Below, piece after piece: positions 17,249 to 25,219 of a DNA stretch of 64,000 bases. The position numbers were made by a program, and so were the translations under genes. The notes beneath the pieces are model-generated. The model had not been told where the DNA came from and ran no database searches. It saw only the letters and a list, made by a program, of their open reading frames with translations. Source of the stretch: CAG-882 sp050874385 (GTDB taxonomy: Bacteria; Bacillota; Clostridia; Lachnospirales; Lachnospiraceae); contig JBNMKO010000008.1 in the NCBI GenBank assembly GCA_050874385.1, positions 1 through 64,000 of the forward strand, given 5' to 3'. The stretch's first letter is position 1, and every line of letters begins with the position of its first letter.

Positions 17249-18838
17249 GTGAAAGAAGATAAACAAAAAAGAGATATTGATATTGCTATAGGAATGGCAA
17301 GCAATTACAAAATACAGATGGAAGGGGAAGCTGCCTCTCAAATATTACAAGCATATGAAGGTGTAAGATATGATTCAAATGGATGCGATCTGAAGCATCA
17401 AGGAAGAAGTCTTAAGAGGATAAGTGAATATAAAATCAATGATAATCCTATATATGCTGAACAGAATATCAAACAGCAATCTGGGTTTGCTGCGGAATTG
17501 ATTCAAGAAGCAAGAGTCAATAAGGAAAATATTAGAAAAGGTTCAAAAGAACGTATTCGTACAACTGATGGTATAGGCAGAATAAACGATACTCAGTATG
17601 ACCATGTAATAGTTTACGAAGATGGAAAGGTGCTAGACGGTTCTGGCTCACAGATGAAGTTCTACGGAACGAAAGAAAAAAATGGTGAGATTACATACAG
17701 GGTTATTGATAAACTTGTAAAAGATGAATCATGGGACAGATATGATGGACATATCGATGTTCCATCAGAACAGTATGATGATGCCAAGAGGTATGCACAA
17801 AAACAAGCAGAAAAATATAAAAAACAAGCAGATGCATTGAGAGAAAAAAATAATGTAGAAAAGGCTGAAGAATTATATGATAAGGCAGAAAAATATGACA
17901 ATGCATCAAAGAAAATTAGACAATCTAAGGTTTCAACAGAAGAGTCAAGAGATGCAAGAAAAAATGTAAAAGGATTTGTGGCTAAGGAATTTGTATTTGA
18001 TGTTAATCATGGAGGGCTTGAGGTCGCTAAGGGAGCAATGATATGTTCATCTGCTGTATCAGGGGCAATGAATATATATAGTGTTGCAACAGGTGAGAAA
18101 ACCGTTGAAGATGCTTTTGTTTCCACTGTGAAAGAAACAACAAAAGCAGGACTGGCAGGATATGGAATTGGTGTTGCGGGTACATCAATAAAAGCAGTAA
18201 TGCATAGGTCGAGGAGTGAATTAATTAGAAGATGCGGAAATTCGAGTTTACCAACGGTAATAGCATCTGGAATGGTTGAGACATCTAAAAGCATAAAAAG
18301 ATATGCAGATGGTGAGATAACTGAAAGCCAATTGCTTGAAGAATTAGGGCAAAAAGGTGTAGGGATGATGGCATCAGGTTATGGGGCAACCATAGGTTCA
18401 ATGGCTGGTGGAGCATTGGGTACAATTATTCCTATTGTTGGAAATGCAGCAGGTGCAATAGTTGGTGGTTTTGTTGGAAGTATGGTTGGATGTGCTGTGA
18501 GCGGAACGCTTTATGAAGGTGCATTATACTCGTTAAAATCGGCTGAATTATCAGAAAAACGAAGAAAAGTTATCGAGTCGATTGCAAGAAAAGCAATACA
18601 AGAAAATAATCGATATATAGACGAACTAGATGAATATCTTTGTAATATTAAGGATGAATTTCAATGTGAAATAATACATATTTTGGATGATATGCAATAT
18701 AGCATATTAAATTCAGACTGTGAAGGCTATGTTAGTGCGATTAATTCGTTTGGGAATAGATTTGGCATTAGTATGGATTATAAATCTTTTGGTGAATTTG
18801 ATGATGCTATGAATAGTGATATACCATTAATACTTTAA
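17249..18838 (+). CDS. Large protein with coiled coil and glycine-zipper membrane region, unknown function
   Basis: This 529-residue protein starts at GTG behind GAGGCG. Residues 75-140 form a compact conserved-looking block (QQSGFAAELIQEARVNKENI, ERIRTTDGIGRIND, GSGSQMKFYG). Residues 175-235 are a Lys/Glu/Ala coiled coil. Residues 365-420 are a glycine-zipper membrane region (GVGMMASGYGATIGSMAGG, then AAGAIVGGFVGSMVG), as found in pore-forming or membrane-inserting proteins. The C-terminal 100 residues are helical and charged. There is no signal peptide. The block at 75-140 resembles proteins seen in mobile accessory regions, but I cannot name a family. It is followed 15 bases later by another glycine-zipper protein, suggesting joint action at the membrane. 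Confidence 0.6.
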   Translation: MKEDKQKRDIDIAIGMASNYKIQMEGEAASQILQAYEGVRYDSNGCDLKHQGRSLKRISEYKINDNPIYAEQNIKQQSGFAAELIQEARVNKENIRKGSKERIRTTDGIGRINDTQYDHVIVYEDGKVLDGSGSQMKFYGTKEKNGEITYRVIDKLVKDESWDRYDGHIDVPSEQYDDAKRYAQKQAEKYKKQADALREKNNVEKAEELYDKAEKYDNASKKIRQSKVSTEESRDARKNVKGFVAKEFVFDVNHGGLEVAKGAMICSSAVSGAMNIYSVATGEKTVEDAFVSTVKETTKAGLAGYGIGVAGTSIKAVMHRSRSELIRRCGNSSLPTVIASGMVETSKSIKRYADGEITESQLLEELGQKGVGMMASGYGATIGSMAGGALGTIIPIVGNAAGAIVGGFVGSMVGCAVSGTLYEGALYSLKSAELSEKRRKVIESIARKAIQENNRYIDELDEYLCNIKDEFQCEIIHILDDMQYSILNSDCEGYVSAINSFGNRFGISMDYKSFGEFDDAMNSDIPLIL

Positions 18839-18853
18839 TTGGGGAGGATTAAT

Positions 18854-19768
18854 ATGTTTGGAATTGGAAAAACAAAGAAAGCACATGAAACTAATGAAAG
18901 GGCAGATGTAATTGCCTCTGTTGCACAAAAGAAAATGACAAAAGCAAGAGATGAGTTAAATGAGGCAACCACTCAATTTGGTCAACTGAAACTTGAGATA
19001 TATAGTGGAACAATAAAGGAATTTGTTGATGAAATTGGCAAACTAAAAGAAATTGATTTTAAAGATAATTTATCTATATCAAATGATAACAAAATTAGCA
19101 TTGGCGAGATACAGCTCAAGGAAATGGGAGAAATGTCTATCAAGGCTACGGACATGCTAAAAGGTGTTGTAACCGGAGCGGGGGCAGGTGCCTTGAGCGG
19201 TATGGGAGTGTTCGGTCTTGTTTCCGAATTAGGTGTAGCAGGAACAGGAACAGCGATTGCCCAATTATCAGGAGCGGCAGCAACAAATGCGACTCTTGCA
19301 TGGCTAGGTGGTGGTACTATAGCAGCAGGCGGTGGAGGAATGGCTTTGGGCTCTGTTGTGTTAGGTGGAATAGTAGCACTTCCGGCACTGTTAATTGCGA
19401 GTGGAGTAATGGACGCAAAGGGAAAAGAATGTCTGAATGTCGCCATGGGTAATCTCCATGAGGCTAAAAAACTTGATTCTGATGCGAACCTTGTACTAAA
19501 ACAGGTTGAAGTAATCAAAGAATGTATTTCACAAAATGTAATAATAATTAATAGAATAAATGCTAATGCAAGACAGGGGACAACGGCATTAAAAAATATA
19601 ACTATGTATAAGAATAATTGGAAAGAGTTGACAAATAAAGAAAAAGAAACAGTTTTTGCAGCATTTAAAACGGTTCAATTATTAAAGAACATTATTGAAA
19701 CTCCATTATTGGATTCTAATGGTAATCTCACAAAGGAGATTCAAGATGTAAATACACAAAAATATTAA
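18854..19768 (+). CDS. Glycine-zipper membrane protein, unknown function
   Basis: This 304-residue protein starts at ATG 18854 behind GGGGAGG, in preference to the TTG at 18839. It has an N-terminal helical segment (about 10-60), then a long Gly/Ala-rich hydrophobic hairpin (about 105-195: VVTGAGAGALSGMGVFGLVS, ATNATLAWLGGGTIAAGGGG, MALGSVVLGGIVALPALL), then a C-terminal coiled coil. I recall the motif ATNATLAWLGGG from a widespread uncharacterised bacterial family, sometimes labelled chemotaxis protein without evidence. The strongly hydrophobic centre predicts membrane insertion. It is operonic with the 529-residue protein and the two Cys-rich proteins. Confidence 0.65.
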   Translation: MFGIGKTKKAHETNERADVIASVAQKKMTKARDELNEATTQFGQLKLEIYSGTIKEFVDEIGKLKEIDFKDNLSISNDNKISIGEIQLKEMGEMSIKATDMLKGVVTGAGAGALSGMGVFGLVSELGVAGTGTAIAQLSGAAATNATLAWLGGGTIAAGGGGMALGSVVLGGIVALPALLIASGVMDAKGKECLNVAMGNLHEAKKLDSDANLVLKQVEVIKECISQNVIIINRINANARQGTTALKNITMYKNNWKELTNKEKETVFAAFKTVQLLKNIIETPLLDSNGNLTKEIQDVNTQKY

Positions 19769-19785
19769 TGGGAGGAATGGTTTAT

Positions 19786-20049
19786 ATGAGAACTTGCTTT
19801 GATTGTAATGCATGTACAACAAATTCTTCAGGTGCATGGGTTTGCGGAAAGAATACATTGAAACATGTCGATGTAGATACTCCTGCATGTGATAGATTTA
19901 TTTCTCAAGATGCTCATGTCTGTTGGGAATGTGAGTATTTTGAATACGGTGATGATGGTCTATTGTTTAAGAGAAAATCAAAGTGCCAGTTAAAGGGGAC
20001 TAATGTTGGTGAGTATGATAGAGCTTGCTCAAAGTTTTATAAATTTTAG
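19786..20049 (+). CDS. Small Cys-rich (probable zinc-binding) protein, copy 1
   Basis: This 87-residue protein starts at ATG 19786 behind GGGAGG. Two further in-frame ATGs upstream overlap the ribosome site. Pairs and single cysteines (MRTCFDCNAC, WVCGKNT, ACDRF, CWECEYFEYGDD, CQLKGT, ACSKFY) suggest two zinc-knuckle sites. It is a tandem paralogue of the next gene, sharing the MRTC start, DTPAC, DAH.CWEC.YF.YGDD and the ACSKF ending. Function unknown. Its place at the end of the glycine-zipper operon suggests a redox or metal-dependent accessory or regulator. Confidence 0.7.
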   Translation: MRTCFDCNACTTNSSGAWVCGKNTLKHVDVDTPACDRFISQDAHVCWECEYFEYGDDGLLFKRKSKCQLKGTNVGEYDRACSKFYKF

Positions 20050-20093
20050 GATTGTCAATGAATAAAAAATCTATATAGGTAAAGGAGAAAAAT

Positions 20094-20354
20094 ATGAGAA
20101 CATGTGAGAATTGTTTATCCAGAACATTGAAAGCGGGTGATTGGGTGTGTGCTAGAAACACTTATAAGAAAGCAGATTATGACACACCCGCTTGTGCTCA
20201 TTATGTCCCGGAAGATGCTCATCAGTGTTGGGAATGTGATTATTTTGATTATGGTGACGATACAATATTATTTAAGAAAAAGCCATCATGTCAGTTAAAA
20301 GGAACACGAGCTAATGAGAATGATAAAGCATGTTCTAAATTTTTTAGAACGTGA
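20094..20354 (+). CDS. Small Cys-rich (probable zinc-binding) protein, copy 2
   Basis: This 86-residue protein has AAAGGAG upstream of its ATG. The Cys spacing matches the preceding gene (CENC, WVCARNT, TPACAHY, CWECDYFDYGDD, CQLKGT, ACSKFF), except that the third cysteine of copy 1 (C10) is absent. The two genes are separated by 44 bases, consistent with a local duplication. No named family is recognised. Confidence 0.7.
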   Translation: MRTCENCLSRTLKAGDWVCARNTYKKADYDTPACAHYVPEDAHQCWECDYFDYGDDTILFKKKPSCQLKGTRANENDKACSKFFRT

Positions 20355-20417
20355 TTTTGATTAATAATCAAAATATAATATATTACATAAAACTCTTTCA
20401 ATGTTAAATATAAAACA

Positions 20418-20632
20418 TAAAAAGCAGAAAAATGCTTAGAGGCTTTTAACATAAGAATTATTTTGGTATATCAGGGTATTAAAGCTGTATTAAAAATATG
20501 GCTTTAGTGCCCTGATATTTTATTTGTGTGGACAGGGGTACTAGACAATGTAAGAGAGAACGTAAAAAAGATAAATGACCCACAAAAACGCCTTATCCAT
20601 GTATCGGTGTCAACACATAAAAACTTCCTGTA
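20418..20632 (+). pseudogene. Remnant of a symporter tail - LytTR - GHKL locus
   Basis: Bases 20418-20527 match 35684-35787: the last bases of the symporter gene, the intergenic hairpin and the promoter region of the LytTR gene. Bases about 20536-20632 match 37558-37654 inside the GHKL gene, with nearly identical stretches such as acgccttatccatgt and aaaacttcctg. The LytTR gene and most of the kinase gene are missing. The copied -10 is TATATC instead of TATAAT. This is a deletion scar of a third two-component locus and encodes nothing functional. The rest of 20355-20672 shows no gene. Confidence 0.8.
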
Positions 20633-20672
20633 ATTGTACAAATGTTAATTTTAAAAATTAAGTTTTGTATCT

Positions 20673-21563
20673 CTAAAAACTATTCATCCATTTGTCTGCA
20701 ACTTTGTCTGCTATGTCTTTGTCCACCTCCTTATATTTAATGGCCAACATGTAAATCACGTTGTTTTCCTGCCAGTATACCATGTAGCCAAGCCAGTTAT
20801 CACTAAATTCAGTGGAATTTACCACAAAAAATTCCCTGCCGTTTACGTTGGCTGACTCACCTGAAAAATTTACTCCAGCAAAGGCATCGGAAAAACTTTC
20901 AGCACCTGCTCCGATTTCACCGGCATAGCTGTCCGTAAAAATTTTGGCTTCTGTGTAAGCTGTGACTTCATCAGATATGGCATACTCAACATTTACAGTA
21001 ATTAATGTTATATCACTGTATTCATTGCCAGTGACATAAACCTTTGAACTTAAAATATCTTCTTTGAGCTTTGGAAGTTTCATACCTGCGTATCCTACAT
21101 ATTTAACTGCATCATCAACGTTTGCAAAGGATTTTTCCACTACATAAGGACTTATGGAGCTTAGAATATCGTAATTTTCTATCTGCCTTGCAATTATTTC
21201 GCTACATTCATTGACATCACCATGTATGTCGTTTCGGTTTACTCTTACTGTGTCGTCGAGAAGGAATGTCACACGGGTGTTATAGTCGGAGTTGATGTTT
21301 GTTTTGCTGAAAATAAGTTTTCCGTTTGATGACAGATAAGAATATGCAATTACCGTTACCGAGCTGATAGCAAAAATAATGGCAATTCCAAGCAATACAG
21401 GAACAAAAGCTCTCCTTGTATTTGTCTTATTTTTGTATTTTTTATTGCAGACACTTTTATCAAAATTATTGTTAAATTCAAGAACCTTATTGAGTATAAG
21501 TCGGTCGGTCTCATCATCCAATTTTATTCTGTCCCAGGATTTGGCAATCTTATTATTTTTCAT
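20673..21563 (-). CDS. Probable anti-sigma factor (membrane-anchored)
   Basis: This 296-residue protein has a cytoplasmic N-terminal 50 residues, one membrane segment (RRAFVPVLLGIAIIFAISSV, about 50-75) and a C-terminal extracellular domain with a DUF4367-like ending (WQENNVIYMLAIKYKEVDKD). Its start overlaps the stop of the ECF sigma gene by 4 bases, the usual sigma/anti-sigma coupling. It would hold the sigma factor inactive until an envelope signal arrives (inference from family and position). Confidence 0.75.
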   Translation of the reverse strand: MKNNKIAKSWDRIKLDDETDRLILNKVLEFNNNFDKSVCNKKYKNKTNTRRAFVPVLLGIAIIFAISSVTVIAYSYLSSNGKLIFSKTNINSDYNTRVTFLLDDTVRVNRNDIHGDVNECSEIIARQIENYDILSSISPYVVEKSFANVDDAVKYVGYAGMKLPKLKEDILSSKVYVTGNEYSDITLITVNVEYAISDEVTAYTEAKIFTDSYAGEIGAGAESFSDAFAGVNFSGESANVNGREFFVVNSTEFSDNWLGYMVYWQENNVIYMLAIKYKEVDKDIADKVADKWMNSF

Positions 21564-22042
21564 TCCACATCACCAACCTTTTCTTTTAATATCTGCCTTG
21601 CCTCCCTCAGATGATTTCTTATGGTCGAGGAAGGTTTTTTTAAAATCTTTGCTATTTCTTCGCTGCTGTAGCCCTCATAATAATATAGATACACGACGGT
21701 TTTGTATTTATCGGGGAGTTTTTTGATTGTCTCCATCGTCTCGTCTATATACATTTCTTCCCCAGCCATATCAACAATAGTGTCAATGTCGATACACTTT
21801 TTCGACCAGTGTTTCAAGGAATTTTTGCATAAATTGGTTGCAACTCTGATTAACCATGCCTTTTCATGCTCGGAGCTTTCAAACAGAGGGGCTTTTTTTA
21901 TTAACTGAAAAAAAGTGTCACTCACCATGTCCTGTGCATCCGAAGAATTTTTCATATACGCAAAACAAATTCGATATATTGTGTTGCTGTGTTCATGGTA
22001 TATTCTTTCAATTTCAGAATTTGACCGGACTGTCTTTCTCAT
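21560..22042 (-). CDS. ECF-type RNA polymerase sigma factor
   Basis: This 160-residue protein starts at ATG 22042 behind a G-rich ribosome site, in preference to 22072. It has sigma region 2 (IYHEHSNTIYRICFAYMKNS, then DAQDMVSDTFFQLI) and region 4 (LPDKYKTVVYLYYYEGYSSEEIAKI, then a STIRNHLREAR helix). It directs polymerase to its own regulon and usually to its own operon. The cognate anti-sigma gene overlaps its end. No specific target promoter could be assigned. Confidence 0.9.
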   Translation of the reverse strand: MRKTVRSNSEIERIYHEHSNTIYRICFAYMKNSSDAQDMVSDTFFQLIKKAPLFESSEHEKAWLIRVATNLCKNSLKHWSKKCIDIDTIVDMAGEEMYIDETMETIKKLPDKYKTVVYLYYYEGYSSEEIAKILKKPSSTIRNHLREARQILKEKVGDVE

Positions 22043-22520
22043 GTTAATCCCCCCCCTGTAGCTGCATTGCAAAAATCCCTTTCAATTATAATACAATTAA
22101 CATACGTCAAATGTCCTATGATTTATATTTTTTTATTTTAAATGTCCTTTTTGATGGTTTCATCGTTTTTATAATAGCTTTCTGTAATAAGTAAATCCGC
22201 GCCATAGATGATATTTTTTATAAACCATATGTGCATATATTTGTATTTCATGCCATATTCGCGCATCTTATGCCATAAAGCGCACGCAGTATATGAATAT
22301 GTTAATATTATTGAAATATAAAAAATAATTGAATACTTTTGGTGTTTATAATGTGTTGGATTTGCGTATGTCTTTAATCAGTGGCGGAAGTTGTTAAAAA
22401 GATAAGACAGGCACATTACACATGTTTTGTGAAAATCTTTATGTTTTTACACATTAATCCACATTTTGCCGTTAATCGGCGACACAAATAATAATATTAC
22501 TTTACATGGAGGAACATTTT
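22043..22520. other. Intergenic region between divergent ECF sigma and GH3 genes
   Basis: These 478 bases of AT-rich DNA must carry both promoters. Visible details are a repeated tgccata motif (around 22250 and 22270) and a small gccg/cggc palindrome near 22474-22486, just ahead of the GH3 ribosome site. No gene or clear -35/-10 pair could be assigned. Confidence 0.4.
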
Positions 22521-25025
22521 ATGGATAAAAATGAGATAACCACATTGGTACAGAAGATGACGATAGAGGAAAAAGCCGCCCTTCTAGGTGGCAAGACTGT
22601 ATGGCAGACTAGGGAGAATGAGAGGCTCTCAATTCCTTCCATATTTCTGTCCGATGGGCCTCACGGGTTGAGAAAGCAGGCTGGGGCGGGAGACCATCTT
22701 GGACTAAACGCTTCCTTGGAGGCGACATGTTTTCCGACGGCGGCGACGATTGCGAACAGTTGGGACGAGAAGCTCGGCGAGGAGCTTGGGGAGGCTCTTG
22801 GCGAGGAGGCGGCGAGCATGGATGTGGATGTCCTACTTGGACCGGGACTTAACATAAAGAGAAGTCCGCTGTGCGGAAGAAATTTTGAGTATTTTTCGGA
22901 AGACCCGTATCTTTCGGGAAAGATGGCAGCGGCATATATAAGAGGAATACAGAGTAAGGGCGTGGCGGCGTGTCCTAAGCATTTCGCGGTGAACAGTCAG
23001 GAGTTAAGGAGAATGGCTATGGATGCGGTGGTTGACGAGCGCACGCTAAGGGAAATCTATCTCACAGGCTTTGAGATTGCGGTAAAAGAGGGAAAGAGTA
23101 AGGCAATAATGAGCAGCTACAATCAGGTTAATGGAACTTATGCCAACGAGAATAAGCATTTGCTAACGGATATTTTGCGCGATGAGTGGGGCTTTGACGG
23201 CATGGTGGTGTCCGACTGGGGCGGAAACAATGACCCGGTGAAGGCTGTTGAGGCTGGGGCAAATCTTGAGATGCCTAACTGTGGTTACGGCTCGGCGAGG
23301 GAGATTGTCAAGGCTGTGAAGGACGGCAGATTGTCAGAGCAGAAGCTTGACGAGAGAGTTGGCGAGCTTTTGGGCGTGATTATGGAGCTTGCCAATAAAA
23401 AATCAGAAAATCAGGTACAGGGTAAGATGGCAGGTCAATCACAGAAAGGTCAATCACAAAAAGGACAGCAGGAAAGACAGCAGCAGGTGGGCAGTTTTGA
23501 CAGGGAAGCACACCACAAGCTTGCAAGAAAAGCGGCGGCTGAGAGCATGGTGCTCTTAAAAAATGACGGTGCGATTTTGCCGCTTGATAAAAATAAGAAG
23601 ATTGCGATTATCGGTGACTTTGCATTTGCGCCTAGATATCAGGGAGCAGGTTCATCGATGGTAAATCCGACTAAGGTTGAGGCTGTCGCGGGAATTGCGA
23701 GGGAATACAAGCTGGGCATAGTGGGAATGACGAGAGGTTATAAGCGCGACGGTGATGTGGACGAGGCGGAGAAAAAGGCGGCGCTCGACCTCGCGGAGAA
23801 AGCGGATGTGGTTATTTTCTGCTTTGGACTAAACGAGATAAGCGAGTCGGAGGGGCTTGACAGAACGCACATGAGAATACCGCAGAACCAGATAGAGCTT
23901 TTGCAGGATATAAGCAGGGTCAATGAAAATGTGGTCGGAATACTCAGTGCGGGTTCAGCTATGGAGATGCCGTGGCAGTCGTGCTGTAAGGCAATTTTAC
24001 ACGGGTATCTCAACGGACAGGCGGGAGCAGGTGCGACGCTCGACATTCTCACGGGAGCAGTAAACCCGTCCGGCAGGCTTGCGGAGACATATCCTATAGC
24101 TTACGAACATACACCGGCTTTTCGCTATTATCCGAGCAACGAGAGAACATCGGAGTACAGGGAGAGCATATTTGTCGGCTACAGATACTACGACACATCA
24201 AGGGTTCGTGTGCAGTACCCGTTTGGCTTCGGACTTTCGTACACGGAGTTTACATATTCTGATTTGAAGGTAAAAGATACAGGGGTTGAGCTTACCGTCA
24301 CCAACACGGGGGACATGGACGGTGCGGAGGTTGTCCAGATGTATGTGGGGCTTCCTAATGCCATTGTGTTCCGTCCTGAGAAGGAACTAAAAGGTTTTGC
24401 AAAGGTATTTTTAAAGGCAGGTGAGAGCAAAAAAGTAAAAATTCCATTTGATGACAAGACCTTCCGCTATTGGAATGTGAAGACAGATAAATGGGAGGTT
24501 GAGACGGGAACTTACAATGTAATGATAGGTTCAAGTGTGGCAGACATACAGCTTACAGGAACGATAGAGAGAAAAGGAAATAATATAGGGCTGCCTTACA
24601 ATCCGGCACTGCTGCCATATTATTACACGGGGCTTGTGCAGAAGATATCAGACGCGGAGTTTGAGACGCTTTTGGGGCGCAGGATACCAAACGGCGAGTG
24701 GAGCGGGCAGCTTGGCGTGAACGATGCAATCTGCCAGATGTACTACGCAAAAAGTCGTCTTGCAAGGCTTGTTTACAAGGTTCTCACGGACAAAAAGAAG
24801 AAGAGCGAGCAGATAGGCAAGCCTAACCTCAATGTGCTGTTCATCTACAATATGCCATTTCGGGCTATCGCAAAGATGACCAACGGCATGGTCGGCATGG
24901 AGATGGTTCAGGGGATGACGACGATTGTGAACGGGCATTTCTTTAAAGGACTTGGAAAAATTATCGGAGGGTTCTTTTCCAACAGAAGAAATGATAAGAA
25001 ATTTGAGAGAAAATTAAAGAAATAG
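22521..25025 (+). CDS. Glycoside hydrolase family 3 beta-glucosidase-type enzyme
   Basis: This 834-residue protein has the canonical order: TIM barrel (about 1-290), a Gln-rich insert near 295-320, an alpha/beta sandwich, then an FnIII-like domain. Features are KHF at 153-155, nucleophile Asp232 in VVSDWGG, the GGAGS-type segment QGAGSSMVNP, and ERTSEYRESIFVGYRYYD leading into the FnIII domain. There is no signal peptide, so it is probably cytoplasmic. A C-terminal extension of about 140 residues ends in a basic tail. Start at ATG 22521 behind GGAGG. It likely cleaves beta-linked glucose or xylose from imported glycosides, alongside the GH2, GH78 and symporter genes. Confidence 0.9.
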   Translation: MDKNEITTLVQKMTIEEKAALLGGKTVWQTRENERLSIPSIFLSDGPHGLRKQAGAGDHLGLNASLEATCFPTAATIANSWDEKLGEELGEALGEEAASMDVDVLLGPGLNIKRSPLCGRNFEYFSEDPYLSGKMAAAYIRGIQSKGVAACPKHFAVNSQELRRMAMDAVVDERTLREIYLTGFEIAVKEGKSKAIMSSYNQVNGTYANENKHLLTDILRDEWGFDGMVVSDWGGNNDPVKAVEAGANLEMPNCGYGSAREIVKAVKDGRLSEQKLDERVGELLGVIMELANKKSENQVQGKMAGQSQKGQSQKGQQERQQQVGSFDREAHHKLARKAAAESMVLLKNDGAILPLDKNKKIAIIGDFAFAPRYQGAGSSMVNPTKVEAVAGIAREYKLGIVGMTRGYKRDGDVDEAEKKAALDLAEKADVVIFCFGLNEISESEGLDRTHMRIPQNQIELLQDISRVNENVVGILSAGSAMEMPWQSCCKAILHGYLNGQAGAGATLDILTGAVNPSGRLAETYPIAYEHTPAFRYYPSNERTSEYRESIFVGYRYYDTSRVRVQYPFGFGLSYTEFTYSDLKVKDTGVELTVTNTGDMDGAEVVQMYVGLPNAIVFRPEKELKGFAKVFLKAGESKKVKIPFDDKTFRYWNVKTDKWEVETGTYNVMIGSSVADIQLTGTIERKGNNIGLPYNPALLPYYYTGLVQKISDAEFETLLGRRIPNGEWSGQLGVNDAICQMYYAKSRLARLVYKVLTDKKKKSEQIGKPNLNVLFIYNMPFRAIAKMTNGMVGMEMVQGMTTIVNGHFFKGLGKIIGGFFSNRRNDKKFERKLKK

Positions 25026-25219
25026 ATAATTTCAAAAAAGTCATGTGAGCATTGTGGTAATTTTGACGAAAAATCCACCTTAAAATAAATGATTTTTGAC
25101 GGATTGCGTTCAAAAAAGCACAGTTCACGTCAGAGTTATGTCATAAGTGTAAAAAAATGCTAAGATAACAGCATCAAAGGTATTAACTATATACAATTAA
25201 TACAGACGGAGGAGATAGT

